Positions 44,104 through 53,332 of a stretch of DNA of 64,000 nucleotides are shown piece after piece. The position numbers and the translations under genes are program-made. The stretch covers positions 62,001 through 126,000 of the forward strand of contig NZ_LFNF01000002.1 in NCBI RefSeq assembly GCF_001045445.1, written 5' to 3'. Origin of the DNA: Chryseobacterium sp. BLS98. Its GTDB lineage: Bacteria > Bacteroidota > Bacteroidia > Flavobacteriales > Weeksellaceae. How positions within the stretch are numbered: the first letter of the stretch is position 1; the number at the start of each line of letters is the position of its first letter. The notes beneath the pieces are model-generated. The model saw only the letters and a program-made list of their open reading frames with translations. It made no database searches and had not been told where the DNA came from.

Positions 44104-45234
44104 TTACAATCCGATTACCGGCATTGATAACATTAAGATATTTTCACTTTCTTCAAGACCATCAAGAGGTTCAATGATTCCCGGTCTGTTAGGTTGAGAC
44201 ATCTTCATGGTGATATCGTCAGATCCAAGAATAGTAAGCATTTCAGTTAAGAACTTAGAGCTGAAACCGATATTAATGTCTTCTCCGTTATAGTCACAAG
44301 GGATCTGCATATCCGCTTTGTTGGCATATTCCGTATCTTCTGCATGGAGGTGAAGAATATTGGCAGACAGCTTGAATCTAACCTGATTGGTAGATTTATT
44401 AGACATGATGGACGCTCTTTTGATTGCTCCTAAAAGAAGGTTTCTGTTGATCGTAAGTACATTTGGATTTTCTTTCGGAATTACAGCCGTATAGTTCGGG
44501 TATTTTCCGTCTATCAGTCTACAGATCCAGATATGTTTTCCAAAAGTAAATTTGGCCATATTCTCATTGAAGTCTATGGTAACATCTTCGTTGGAGCTTG
44601 CCAGAATATTTTTGAAGATATTCAAAGGCTTTTTAGGCATAATGAATTCCATTGGTTCGGCATTCATCAGGTCTGTCCTTTTATATACAACCAGTCTGTG
44701 GGAATCGGTAGAAACAAAATTGGTTTCATTTTCCCCGAACTGGAACAATACTCCTGTCATTACCGGACGAAGAGAATCGTTGCTGGTAGCAAAAAGAGTA
44801 TTCGTCAATGCTTCAGATAAAACTCCGGCAGGCATTGTTACGCTTTGAGACGCATCAAATTCCGGCAGCTCAGGATAATCATCGGCATTATCCAATGCTA
44901 CAGCGAAATTGTCTTTTTCATCTAAAATTTCAAGCTGGCTTCCGGTTCCTTCTGCGTTATCCTTTACAACAAAGGTTAAAGGCTGTTCACCATACGTCTT
45001 GATAAAATCCTGAAAAATTTTAGCAGGAACGGCAAATTTACCCGAATCATCAGACTTTACTTCCAGAGAAGTAACAAGAGTAGTCTCGCCATCAGATGCT
45101 GTAATGGTAACGTTATTTCCGTCTAATTCAAAAAGATAGTTTTCTAAAATCGGTCTCGACTGAGAACTTGATATTACGCCACTTACAGTTTGCAATGCTT
45201 TCTGCAGTTCACCACTTGAAATAATAAATTTCAT
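44104..45234 (-). CDS. dnaN: DNA polymerase III sliding clamp, beta subunit
   Basis: A 376-residue processivity clamp made of three similar domains (about 1-120, 130-245 and 250-375) that dimerises into a ring around DNA. The start MKFIISSGELQKALQTVSGV is typical, as are RPILENYLFELDGNNVTITA, the central LVVYKRTDLMNAEPMEFIMP and the C-terminal LMLSMPVIGL-type end near the partner-binding pocket. It is full length. There is no dnaA or recF next to it, as usual in Bacteroidota. A -7 box TATATTTG lies at 45256-45263 on the reverse strand. Confidence 0.97.
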   Translation of the reverse strand: MKFIISSGELQKALQTVSGVISSSQSRPILENYLFELDGNNVTITASDGETTLVTSLEVKSDDSGKFAVPAKIFQDFIKTYGEQPLTFVVKDNAEGTGSQLEILDEKDNFAVALDNADDYPELPEFDASQSVTMPAGVLSEALTNTLFATSNDSLRPVMTGVLFQFGENETNFVSTDSHRLVVYKRTDLMNAEPMEFIMPKKPLNIFKNILASSNEDVTIDFNENMAKFTFGKHIWICRLIDGKYPNYTAVIPKENPNVLTINRNLLLGAIKRASIMSNKSTNQVRFKLSANILHLHAEDTEYANKADMQIPCDYNGEDINIGFSSKFLTEMLTILGSDDITMKMSQPNRPGIIEPLDGLEESENILMLSMPVIGL

Positions 45235-45489
45235 AGATTTAAAAATAAGTTTCTACAAATATAATAAATAGAAACTATAATGAAAAAAATAATCTTAAGG
45301 AGTTTTGAACAAATATCGTTAAGCTGTTTTCAGGCTTGATTTAATACCTGAATTTCCTTCTGATTATTAATTTCTGAATTAAAATCCGATCCCTAGTTTT
45401 TCATTTTCGGGTGAATTCAATATAGAAAAACAGTTCCAGAATATCCCGATTCATCAAAATACAAATCCTATCTTTGCTAAAAATGAGCT

Positions 45490-45846
45490 ATGCAAAAACC
45501 GCCTATTCACAAAAGTTTCTTAAACGCTTTCCGTGGTATTTTGCTGATGCTGAAAACGGAGAGAAATTTTCAGATTGAGGTTGCTGCTTTTTTAATCAAT
45601 ATCATCCTCATTTTCTATTTCAAGCTTTCGGCAGCTGATACTGTGCTCGTTCTTCTGGCTTCAGCAGGTGTTTTAAGTGCTGAAATTTTCAATACTGGGA
45701 TCGAAAGGATATGTGATGTCATCCAGCCTGATTTTGACAAAAGAATTGGCTTTATTAAGGATATTTCCGCAGGAGCGGTTCTTCTCATGACAATAGCTTC
45801 AGTTATTACCGGAGTTATTGTTTACTGGAAGTATATTTTCCAATAA
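45490..45846 (+). CDS. Diacylglycerol kinase-family protein
   Basis: A 118-residue inner-membrane kinase of the DgkA/undecaprenol-kinase family, with three helices (about 30-48, 52-72 and 92-115). The signature SAEIFNTGIERICDVIQPDF contains the catalytic Glu and the Asp that bind Mg-ATP. NAFRGILLMLKTERNFQIEV forms the surface helix. In this lineage it may phosphorylate undecaprenol (recycling lipid carrier) rather than diacylglycerol; that choice cannot be made from sequence alone. It ends at a bidirectional terminator next to a converging peptide gene. Confidence 0.88.
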   Translation: MQKPPIHKSFLNAFRGILLMLKTERNFQIEVAAFLINIILIFYFKLSAADTVLVLLASAGVLSAEIFNTGIERICDVIQPDFDKRIGFIKDISAGAVLLMTIASVITGVIVYWKYIFQ

Positions 45847-45874
45847 AAAAGCACTCCCGGAGGAGTGCTTTTAC
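45845..45874. terminator. Bidirectional terminator
   Basis: An 11-bp perfect stem (45847-45857 with 45862-45872), starting at the stop of the kinase gene and ending just before the stop of the reverse peptide gene. Confidence 0.8.
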
Positions 45875-45875
45875 T

Positions 45876-46058
45876 TTAAGAACAGTATTTATCCCAAGAC
45901 TCTGAGGTCATACAGCCATCAAATTTTGCACAATATGATATATATGGAGGATTGCTGCAATATCCGTTTTCATCTGTTGGATAAATTATCAAGGACGGGC
46001 CTATTCCACCTTTTACGTTTTTCAGTTCCTGTCTTTTTAGTCTTTTTAGATTTTTCAT
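45876..46058 (-). CDS. Double-glycine-leader peptide with four Cys (peptide 1)
   Basis: A 60-residue precursor. The ATG at 46058 gives the leader MKNLKRLKRQELKNVKGG, with charged and hydrophobic residues spaced as in bacteriocin/ComC-type leaders ending in GG. After cleavage the core is 42 residues, begins IGPSLIIYPTDENGYC and has four cysteines. The leader type is normally cut and exported by peptidase-containing ABC transporters, none of which is in this window. Two related precursors lie at 53093-53242 and 53333-53473. It is likely a secreted bacteriocin-like or signalling peptide; the activity is unknown. Confidence 0.75.
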   Translation of the reverse strand: MKNLKRLKRQELKNVKGGIGPSLIIYPTDENGYCSNPPYISYCAKFDGCMTSESWDKYCS

Positions 46059-46126
46059 AATGCTTATTGTATTTGTAGGCATAAATCTAAAAAATAAAAT
46101 TAATATTTCACTACAATAAGATAAAT

Positions 46127-46459
46127 TTACTTTCCAACATAAATAAACCCGGCTTTCCCTGACTTGAAAACCGTTTCAATCCTTTTATAATCGTCCACTT
46201 CGTATTCATCAGCCTGTAAAATTTCCTGATCTGTAACTTCAAAAAGGATTCCCTCTATCTCATCTTTGGTATTTCCTGTAAACTCTAAAATTGGATGGTA
46301 TTGCTGGTTGCTTTTGCGTAAGACTTCAGGATCTGTAATCTCTACCCTGCCCAATTTATACCCTGTAAGAATATCTTTCTCACCATTCAGAATCCGGCCG
46401 AATGTTTCAATCTGAACCTTTTCTTTCTGCAAGGTTCCGTAGGAAAACAAATAAGCCAT
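46127..46459 (-). CDS. AIG2/gamma-glutamylcyclotransferase-like protein
   Basis: A 110-residue protein of the GGCT-like fold. The opening YLFSYGTLQKEKVQIETFGR contains the YGTL loop that binds the gamma-glutamyl group, and the acidic residue that acts in catalysis is in EVTDQEILQADEYEVDDY. It may cleave gamma-glutamyl compounds to 5-oxoproline, but many members have unknown substrates. Its start overlaps the stop of the SGNH hydrolase gene by one base (TAATG on the reverse strand), making it the last gene of the purL-barstar-SGNH chain. Confidence 0.82.
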   Translation of the reverse strand: MAYLFSYGTLQKEKVQIETFGRILNGEKDILTGYKLGRVEITDPEVLRKSNQQYHPILEFTGNTKDEIEGILFEVTDQEILQADEYEVDDYKRIETVFKSGKAGFIYVGK

Positions 46460-47085
46460 TACAAATATTTTTCTATGATTGGGATTGCCGTTTCAGCCAT
46501 TATTCCGTAGCCTTTTTCGTTGGGATGTACGCCATCATCAGAAAGCAGGATCTCTTTATCTTCTAAAACAGACGTATAAAAATCAACATAATGCAGTGAG
46601 TTTTCAGCAGCAGCATCTTTAAGAATCTGATTATAAATAAGGATTTCTTCACCAGTTCTTAATTTTCCCGCTGCGCTTTCTATCCCGTCTACTTTTTGAG
46701 AAACAGGAAGAATATTGACCAGATAAATGTCTTGGGCATATTGTTTTGCGTGACGAACAGCTTCATTGATGTTACTCCTGAACTGATCGGGATTTACCAT
46801 ATGAATTCCGTTTTTTTTGGCGAGATCATTGGCCCCGTAACCTATAAAAACAATATTTCCCTCCGCCGAATTTCTGGCTGCCAGTTCATAAGGCATTCTT
46901 TTCAGCAGACCTTCTGTCGTTTCGCCACCGATTCCAAGATTAAAAAGGATCAGCTCATTCTTTCCTTCATGAAACTGCTGTAAAGCATATCTTTTAAGAA
47001 TATCTACCCATCCACCGAATACTCCGTCATATTCTCCATAAGTGATGCTGTCTCCGAAGAACAGCCCATACATCATTTTTTCCAT
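46459..47085 (-). CDS. SGNH/GDSL hydrolase
   Basis: A 208-residue hydrolase with the SGNH fold. Block I is YGLFFGDSITYGE with the nucleophile Ser in GDS, block II has a Gly (LGIGGETTEGLLKR), block III is GYGANDLAKKNG with Asn, and block V is LSDDGVHPNEKGYG with the Asp-x-x-His pair. The product has no signal peptide. Substrates in the family range from lipids to acetylated sugars; which one is unknown. The ATG at 47085 was preferred to a TTG eleven codons upstream. It lies between the barstar-like gene and the AIG2-like gene in one transcription unit. Confidence 0.85.
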   Translation of the reverse strand: MEKMMYGLFFGDSITYGEYDGVFGGWVDILKRYALQQFHEGKNELILFNLGIGGETTEGLLKRMPYELAARNSAEGNIVFIGYGANDLAKKNGIHMVNPDQFRSNINEAVRHAKQYAQDIYLVNILPVSQKVDGIESAAGKLRTGEEILIYNQILKDAAAENSLHYVDFYTSVLEDKEILLSDDGVHPNEKGYGIMAETAIPIIEKYL

Positions 47086-47130
47086 TAAATAATTGTGTTG
47101 CTTGTTTACTGTACTCAATCAGCATTAAAA

Positions 47131-47547
47131 TCAATCCAAAATTAGTACAATATTTTTATGCGATTCTATAATTTCAACTAAAATTCCGAATAAGGTCTGG
47201 CCTTTTCCTGAAATCAGTTCATCCAGTTTTTGCTGTATCAATTGGATATTGAACGGTTTTCCCTGCCGGATCTTATTTTCGTAAAAATCACAGGTGGCTT
47301 CAAAACCGAGATCTTTTTCTGATTTTTGGGATTCTTTCCAGACAATTTCTAATTCTTCCCCGTTCTCAAATACTCCGAAACCTCCGTACAGAATATCATC
47401 GAATCCATCCAGGGTTCCTATTTTCCAATCCGTATCTTTCATTAAAACAGAGGAAACCTCTTCATAAAATCCTGCCAGATTTGAAAAGTGACCGCCATTA
47501 ATGACGGTCACTTTTCTGTTATTTTTATTTGAAGTATTCCACTCCAT
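47131..47547 (-). CDS. Barstar-like ribonuclease inhibitor
   Basis: A 138-residue protein of the barstar family. The motif NLAGFYEEVSSVLMKDTDWK followed by LDGFDDILYGGFG is diagnostic; barstar binds and blocks barnase-type RNases. The N-terminus has a short extension before the first strand (VTVINGGHF). There is no barnase-like toxin beside it. The start overlaps the end of purL by 23 bp and no other start fits, so it is translated from the purL message. Orphan barstars are frequent; they may inhibit imported nuclease toxins or have another partner. It is cytoplasmic. Confidence 0.85.
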   Translation of the reverse strand: MEWNTSNKNNRKVTVINGGHFSNLAGFYEEVSSVLMKDTDWKIGTLDGFDDILYGGFGVFENGEELEIVWKESQKSEKDLGFEATCDFYENKIRQGKPFNIQLIQQKLDELISGKGQTLFGILVEIIESHKNIVLILD

Positions 47548-50500
47548 TTTTGAATATATTGTGGTAATTCGCGGTCGGTATGTTTTTCATGAGACCTTCT
47601 GCAAAACGTTCAGGGTGTCCCATTCTTCCGTAAATCTTTCCGCAAGGGCTGGTAACTCCTTCAATCCCAAATAATGAATTATTTGGGTTGAATGGCATAC
47701 CATGGGCAATGTTTCCGTCAAGATCAATATATTGGGTGGCAATCTGTCCGTTTTCGTAAAGCTTTTTAATTTCTTCTTCGGAAGCCATGAAACGGCCTTC
47801 ACCGTGAGAAATCGGAATCGTGAATACCTGGTCTTTCATTCCTTTTAACCAAGGTGACTCATCATTCACAACTTTTACATTCACCATCTGGGAAATATGT
47901 CTTCTGATCGCATTGTGAGCAAGTGTCGGAGAGTTTTCATCCAGATCCTTAATTCTTCCGTAAGGTAACAGACCGGATTTAACCAAAGCCTGAAAACCGT
48001 TACAGATCCCTATGATCATTCCATCTCTGTCCAGCAATTCGTGAACAGCATTTCTCATCTTTTCGTTTTTCAGAACGTTGACAATGAATTTTGCAGAACC
48101 ATCCGGTTCGTCACCTGCCGAGAAACCTCCTGAGAAAGCAAGGATCTGAGAAGTTCTGATCTCTTCCACCCATGCATCGATGCTTTCATCCAACAACTGG
48201 TGGCTGATGTTTTTCAATGGAAGACTGCTCACCACTGCCCCTTCTTTTGCAAATGCATTTAAAGTGTCATATTCGCAGTTAGTTCCGGGGAATACCGGAG
48301 CAAATACTTTCGGCTGAGCGATTCCGTGTTTTTTAATAATGATATTTCTTGGGTTGATTGAGTTGAACTGCTCATCTATCTCAACCGTAAGCCTTTCTTT
48401 TTCTTTAGTAGGGAAAAGGTTTTCAAAGGTTCCGGTGTAAGCTGATTCAAGATCCGAAATTGGAGATTCAAGATTATTTATTTTTAAAATTTTTGAATCT
48501 TTTACTTCACCGATTTGCTGAAGAGAAATATTGCTAAGCTCTTCTTTTGATTCAATAATTAAGCTGCCGATATTTTTGGACAGTAAAGCATTCTCATCAA
48601 TAGTTATATCTGCACCCAATCTGTTTCCAAAGCTCATTTTTGCCAAAGCTACAGCTGCACCGCCTTCTTTGATGGTTTTCACAGAAACAATTTTTCCGGT
48701 TTTGATATTTTCAAAAATAAATTCGAAAATTCCTTTTAAGCTTTCATAATCCGGAAGCCCGCTTTCCTTAGGAATATGGTTGAAGAAATACAGCTTGTTT
48801 CCGGCCTGCTTAAATTCAGGGGAAATAACATTTTTCTTTTCACCGTTTGCACAGGCAAAGGAAATTAAGGTAGGCGGAACATTCAGATCCTGGTAAGTAC
48901 CACTCATGGAATCTTTCCCTCCGATGGCCGCAAGGCCAAGATTGATCTGTGCATCATAAGCCCCCAAAAGTGAAGCTAAAGGTTTACCCCATTTTTCAGG
49001 ATTCTGTCCCAGTTTTTCGAAATACTCCTGGAAGCTTAGCCTGATATTTTTATAATCACCACCCATGGCAGCAATTTTAGCAACGCTTTCAACCACTGCA
49101 TAAGAAGCTCCCAACATTGAGTTCTGCTTTGAAATTCCAGCATCAAATCCCCAGCTTGCAAATGAAACGGTTTCAATATCTTTTGCTCCTAAAATCGGCA
49201 GGGTCTGAACACTTCCTTCCATCAGCGTCTGCTGGTATTTTCCTCCAAGAGGCATCGCAACAGTAGTTCCTCCTACAGAAGAGTCGAACATTTCCAGCAA
49301 TCCTTTTTGGGAAGCTACATTTTTGTCGCTTAATATTTTAATGAAGTTTTCTTTTGTAAAAGGAACTTTTTCTTCTTTTACTTCTTCAAGGTGGGTAATT
49401 TTTACTTCCTGGCTTTTAGAACAGCCGTTTGTATCTAAAAATGCCCTTGAAAGATCTACGATTTTATCGCCTTTCCAAAACATCTGCATTCTGCCTGAAT
49501 CTGTAACTTTTGCCACTTCTACAGCGACAATGTTTTCATCTTCACAGAACTTGATAAACTTTTCTTTGTCTTTCGGATCAACCACCACAGCCATTCTTTC
49601 CTGAGACTCTGAAATAGCAAGCTCTGTTCCGTTTAATCCTTCATACTTTAGCGGTAAAACGTCAAGGTTTACTTCTAAGGAATCGGCAATTTCACCAATG
49701 GCTACAGAAACACCTCCTGCTCCGAAGTCATTTGATTTCTTGATCAGTTTTGTTACTTCAGGGTTTCTGAAGAGTCTCTGGATTTTACGTTCTTCAACGG
49801 CATTTCCTTTCTGAACTTCAGAGCTCATGGTGTGGATGGAAGTCTCATCCTGCTCTTTTGAACTTCCGCTGGCTCCGCCTACTCCGTCACGGCCTGTTGC
49901 ACCTCCCAAAATGATAATTGAATCACCGTTTTCAGGCTTTTCACGTCTTACCCAGTCTACAGGTACTGCTCCGGTAACAAAACCGACTTCCATTCTCTTG
50001 GCTTTATAGCCTTCATCATAGATTTCAGAAACCATTGTAGTCGCCAGACCGATCTGGTTTCCGTAAGAAGAATATCCGTTTGCCGCCTGTTTGGTGATGG
50101 TTTTCTGAGGTAACTTCCCCGGTAAGGTTTTATCAACCGGTTCCAGAACATCTGCAGCTCCTGTCAGCCTCATGGCCTGGAAAACAAAAGAACGTCCGGA
50201 CAATGGATCTCTGATAGCGCCTCCCAAGCATGTTGAAGCACCTCCGAAAGGTTCAATTTCCGTCGGGTGATTATGGGTTTCATTTTTGAATAATAAATAC
50301 CACGGTTCTTTTTTACCGTCGTATTCAGCTTCGATTTGAATAGTACAGGCATTGATTTCGTCTGAAACCACGAGGTTTTCCAGATTGCCTGTTTTATGGA
50401 AATATCTTCCGCATACTGTTGCCAGATCCATTAGGGAAATAGGTTTCAGTTCACGCCCTAAGAATTTTCTTTTTTCGATATAGTCATTGAAAATGGTTTC

Positions 50501-51220
50501 CAATGTATGTTTGAAAGCTCCTTCAAACTCAATATTTGAAAGCTGTGTTTCAAAGGTGGTGTGACGGCAGTGATCACTCCAGTACGTGTCTAAAACTTTA
50601 AGTTCTGTTTCAGTTGGATTTCTCTGTTCAGTTTTAAAATATTCCTGAATAAATTTTAAATCGTCCAGACCTAATGCAAAACCATGATTATTAAAGAATT
50701 CTTCAAGCTGAGCATCATCAAAATTGATAAAATTTTCGTGAATTAAAACTTTTGATGGTGTTTCTTCCGCAGGAATGTTCAAAATTGACAAATCTTTTTC
50801 CTGGGATTCTACTTTATTGATTAAAAGATCTTTGATTTTTGCAAGATCAGACTCAGAAATTCCTTCAAATTCGATCAGTTTTCCGCTTCTTACTTTTGAT
50901 TTTTCATTTTCTGTAAGTAAAGCAATACACTGTTGGGCAGAATCTGCGCGTTGGTCGTATTGCCCCGGCAAAAACTCCATTGCGAAAAAAATTCCTTCCG
51001 CAGGATTTTCTGTGTGCAAAATATCTGTAACAGGATCTACGAAAGTGCTGTTGACTACTTTTTCGAATTCCCCGTCATTCAACCCGAAAATATCGTAAAC
51101 GTTATACACCTTTACATTTTGGATTGACGGAACGACCGCTTTTACTTCATCAAAAATTTTTGGACTTTCCACATCGAAAATTCCTCTTTTTTCTACGAAA
51201 ATTCTTTTGTTTTGAGACAT
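47525..51220 (-). CDS. purL: Phosphoribosylformylglycinamidine synthase, large single-chain form
   Basis: A 1231-residue FGAM synthase (EC 6.3.5.3), the fourth step of purine synthesis. The order is an N-terminal PurS-like domain, a linker, two AIR-synthase-like halves (ETHNHPTEIEPFGGASTCLG near residue 315 with the ATP/substrate site, and AIGGKDSMSGTYQDLNVPP later), and a class I glutaminase domain at the C-terminus. There the nucleophile Cys is in GICNGFQALVKSGLLP, with His/Glu from SHGEGRFMAS and GHPERFAEG. Length is as in the proteobacterial type. The 3' end overlaps the barstar-like gene by 23 bp. Confidence 0.97.
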   Translation of the reverse strand: MSQNKRIFVEKRGIFDVESPKIFDEVKAVVPSIQNVKVYNVYDIFGLNDGEFEKVVNSTFVDPVTDILHTENPAEGIFFAMEFLPGQYDQRADSAQQCIALLTENEKSKVRSGKLIEFEGISESDLAKIKDLLINKVESQEKDLSILNIPAEETPSKVLIHENFINFDDAQLEEFFNNHGFALGLDDLKFIQEYFKTEQRNPTETELKVLDTYWSDHCRHTTFETQLSNIEFEGAFKHTLETIFNDYIEKRKFLGRELKPISLMDLATVCGRYFHKTGNLENLVVSDEINACTIQIEAEYDGKKEPWYLLFKNETHNHPTEIEPFGGASTCLGGAIRDPLSGRSFVFQAMRLTGAADVLEPVDKTLPGKLPQKTITKQAANGYSSYGNQIGLATTMVSEIYDEGYKAKRMEVGFVTGAVPVDWVRREKPENGDSIIILGGATGRDGVGGASGSSKEQDETSIHTMSSEVQKGNAVEERKIQRLFRNPEVTKLIKKSNDFGAGGVSVAIGEIADSLEVNLDVLPLKYEGLNGTELAISESQERMAVVVDPKDKEKFIKFCEDENIVAVEVAKVTDSGRMQMFWKGDKIVDLSRAFLDTNGCSKSQEVKITHLEEVKEEKVPFTKENFIKILSDKNVASQKGLLEMFDSSVGGTTVAMPLGGKYQQTLMEGSVQTLPILGAKDIETVSFASWGFDAGISKQNSMLGASYAVVESVAKIAAMGGDYKNIRLSFQEYFEKLGQNPEKWGKPLASLLGAYDAQINLGLAAIGGKDSMSGTYQDLNVPPTLISFACANGEKKNVISPEFKQAGNKLYFFNHIPKESGLPDYESLKGIFEFIFENIKTGKIVSVKTIKEGGAAVALAKMSFGNRLGADITIDENALLSKNIGSLIIESKEELSNISLQQIGEVKDSKILKINNLESPISDLESAYTGTFENLFPTKEKERLTVEIDEQFNSINPRNIIIKKHGIAQPKVFAPVFPGTNCEYDTLNAFAKEGAVVSSLPLKNISHQLLDESIDAWVEEIRTSQILAFSGGFSAGDEPDGSAKFIVNVLKNEKMRNAVHELLDRDGMIIGICNGFQALVKSGLLPYGRIKDLDENSPTLAHNAIRRHISQMVNVKVVNDESPWLKGMKDQVFTIPISHGEGRFMASEEEIKKLYENGQIATQYIDLDGNIAHGMPFNPNNSLFGIEGVTSPCGKIYGRMGHPERFAEGLMKNIPTANYHNIFKNGVEYFK

Positions 51221-51389
51221 TAGATGTCAGTTTTTTAATATTAGATTTATTTTCTTTTTACTTTTCAGAACCGATATATGATTCTTTATACTTTACAGCT
51301 TCAGCGTCAGTTTTTTATCCGAAGTCCCATCCGCATTAGAAGCTCTTTGGGGAGCTGAAATCCAAGTCGAATTATTGAACGTGTTAAAA

Positions 51390-51420
51390 TAAAATATGCA
51401 GCCCAAAAGGACTGCATATG
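51390..51420 (-). terminator. Intrinsic terminator of purB
   Basis: An 8-bp outer stem (51394-51401 with 51412-51419) with internal pairs and a T-rich flank on the reverse strand. Confidence 0.65.
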
Positions 51421-51422
51421 CT

Positions 51423-52850
51423 TTATACTTTAAGATCAGCCTCCAATCCTATCAGGTCTTTATTCTGATCCAGAATCGGCTGGACTTCATTCGCTATGAA
51501 TTCCTCTGTCTGGATCGGTGCAAAACCAATAAAGTTTTTAGGATCTAAAACTTCTTTTAATTTTGATTTATCAAGTTTTAAAGAATCGTCATTTAGGATT
51601 CTTTCAATAAGATCGTTTTCTTTACCTTCTTCTTTCACTTTCTTGGAAGCTTCCATGGAATGAACCCTGATCACTTCGTGAATTTCCTGACGGTCACCAC
51701 CTGCTTTCACTTCTTCCATGATGATATATTCTGTCGCCATGAAAGGAAGTTCTTCCATAATATGTTTGTTGATCCTGTTCGGATAAACAACGATTCCGTT
51801 CATGATATTGTTCCAGATCAAAAGGATAGCATCAACCGCAAGGAACGCTTGAGGAATTGTCAGCCTTTTATTGGCAGAATCGTCCAGTGTTCTTTCAAAC
51901 CATTGGGTAGAAGCCACCATTGCAGAACTTGTGGTAAGAGACATTACATATTTTGCCAAAGCCCCAATTCTTTCACTTCTCATCGGATTACGCTTATAAG
52001 CCATTGCGGATGAACCGATCTGGTTTTTCTCGAATGGCTCTTCAATTTCCTTAAGGTTTTGAAGAAGACGTAAATCGTTGGTGAATTTATGAGCAGACTG
52101 GGCAATATTTCCTAATAATGCTACTACTTTAGCATCAATTTTTCTGTCATAAGTCTGACCCGAAACTCCAAAAACTTTTTCGAAACCGAATCTTTTTGAA
52201 AGCTCTTTATCTAAGTGTTTTACTTTGGTATAATCACCATTGAAAAGCTCCAGGAAGCTTGCTGCTGTTCCGGTAGTTCCTTTTACCCCTCTGAAACGAA
52301 GTGTTTCCAGGAAGAAATCCAGTTCTTCGATGTCAAGGACCAAACTCTGTAACCAAAGTGTTGCTCTTTTACCAACTGTAGTTAGCTGAGCAGGCTGGAA
52401 ATGGGTGAATCCTAAGGTAGGAAGGTCTTTATACTGAATAGCAAAGTCAGCTAAGTTTTTCATCACGTTAACCAACTTTTTCTTTAAGATTAAAAGTCCG
52501 TCACGGATTTGAATAAGGTCTGTATTATCTCCTACAAAAGCCGAAGTCGCTCCCAAATGGATAATTCCTTTTGCTGAAGGCGCCACATCACCATAGGTAT
52601 GAACGTGAGCCATTACATCATGACGGAATTTCTTTTCGTATTCTGCTGCCTTATCGTAGTCGATATTTTCGGCATTGGCTTTCAGTTCGGCAATCTGCTC
52701 GTCTGTGATTTCAAGACCTAAGTCTTTTTCTATTTCAGCAAGGGCAATCCAAAGCTTTCTCCAGGTACGGAATTTGTTGTTATGCGAGAAGTTAAACAAC
52801 ATTTCTTCACTGGAATAGCGCTCTTCCAATGGATTTTTGTAGGAATTCAT
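51423..52850 (-). CDS. purB: Adenylosuccinate lyase
   Basis: A 475-residue homotetrameric lyase (EC 4.3.2.2) that removes fumarate from SAICAR and adenylosuccinate in purine synthesis. The fumarase-superfamily signature is GSSAMAYKRNPMRSERIGAL, carrying the flexible active-site loop and its Ser. The His-containing region TYGDVAPSAKGIIHLGATSA binds substrate, and DLPTLGFTHFQPAQLTTVGK is another conserved block. It is full length and cytoplasmic. A terminator separates it from purL (downstream, same strand), so the two purine genes are near each other but transcribed separately. A -7 box TATTTTTG lies at 52875-52882 (reverse). Confidence 0.96.
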   Translation of the reverse strand: MNSYKNPLEERYSSEEMLFNFSHNNKFRTWRKLWIALAEIEKDLGLEITDEQIAELKANAENIDYDKAAEYEKKFRHDVMAHVHTYGDVAPSAKGIIHLGATSAFVGDNTDLIQIRDGLLILKKKLVNVMKNLADFAIQYKDLPTLGFTHFQPAQLTTVGKRATLWLQSLVLDIEELDFFLETLRFRGVKGTTGTAASFLELFNGDYTKVKHLDKELSKRFGFEKVFGVSGQTYDRKIDAKVVALLGNIAQSAHKFTNDLRLLQNLKEIEEPFEKNQIGSSAMAYKRNPMRSERIGALAKYVMSLTTSSAMVASTQWFERTLDDSANKRLTIPQAFLAVDAILLIWNNIMNGIVVYPNRINKHIMEELPFMATEYIIMEEVKAGGDRQEIHEVIRVHSMEASKKVKEEGKENDLIERILNDDSLKLDKSKLKEVLDPKNFIGFAPIQTEEFIANEVQPILDQNKDLIGLEADLKV

Positions 52851-53092
52851 TCTTTCTTTTACTTTTTAGATGTACAAAAATAAGGATTTTCGGTGAGAGA
52901 TGAAAATTGTGAATGTCCTTTTCAATTTTGGTTCAGACGGATGATATATTTTATATTTTTAAAGATTAAAATCTGCTTTTGGATGGATTATTTTAAGACG
53001 GGGAATTATTTTTTCAACAGTAAGTGATATTATATTGATTTATTTTCTAATTTAGTAAAACATCAAATAAACAATCTAAAACAAAACTTATT

Positions 53093-53242
53093 ATGAAAAA
53101 TCTGAAAAAGTTATCAAAATCCAGTTTAAAAATGATTTCAGGAGGATGGGTTCCACAACCGGGACAAAGCTGTCCTGCCGGAACGTGCCAGTATTCTGAG
53201 AACGGACCATGCAGAATTTACGATGCTAATAAATGCTACTAA
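53093..53242 (+). CDS. Double-glycine-leader peptide with four Cys (peptide 2)
   Basis: A 49-residue precursor. The leader is MKNLKKLSKSSLKMISGG, close in pattern to peptides 1 and 3. The 31-residue core begins WVPQPGQSCPAGTC and has four cysteines; the last two residues are CY. The reading frame was found by eye and fits a known leader type. It is the only forward gene here; it converges on peptide 3 with a perfect 15-bp hairpin between them. Export and cleavage by a peptidase-containing ABC transporter are expected for the leader, but no such gene is in the window. The function may be bacteriocin-like or signalling. Confidence 0.72.
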   Translation: MKNLKKLSKSSLKMISGGWVPQPGQSCPAGTCQYSENGPCRIYDANKCY

Positions 53243-53274
53243 AAAAAGCCTGATCAATTCAGACCTTTCTCTAT

Positions 53275-53306
53275 AAATATAGCCGATCAAATGATCGGCT
53301 ATATTT
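53275..53306. terminator. Bidirectional terminator between peptide genes
   Basis: A perfect 15-bp stem (53275-53289 with 53292-53306), loop aa, between the convergent stops of peptides 2 and 3. Confidence 0.8.
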
Positions 53307-53332
53307 ATTTAAAACAGTAAAAGATCAGTATA

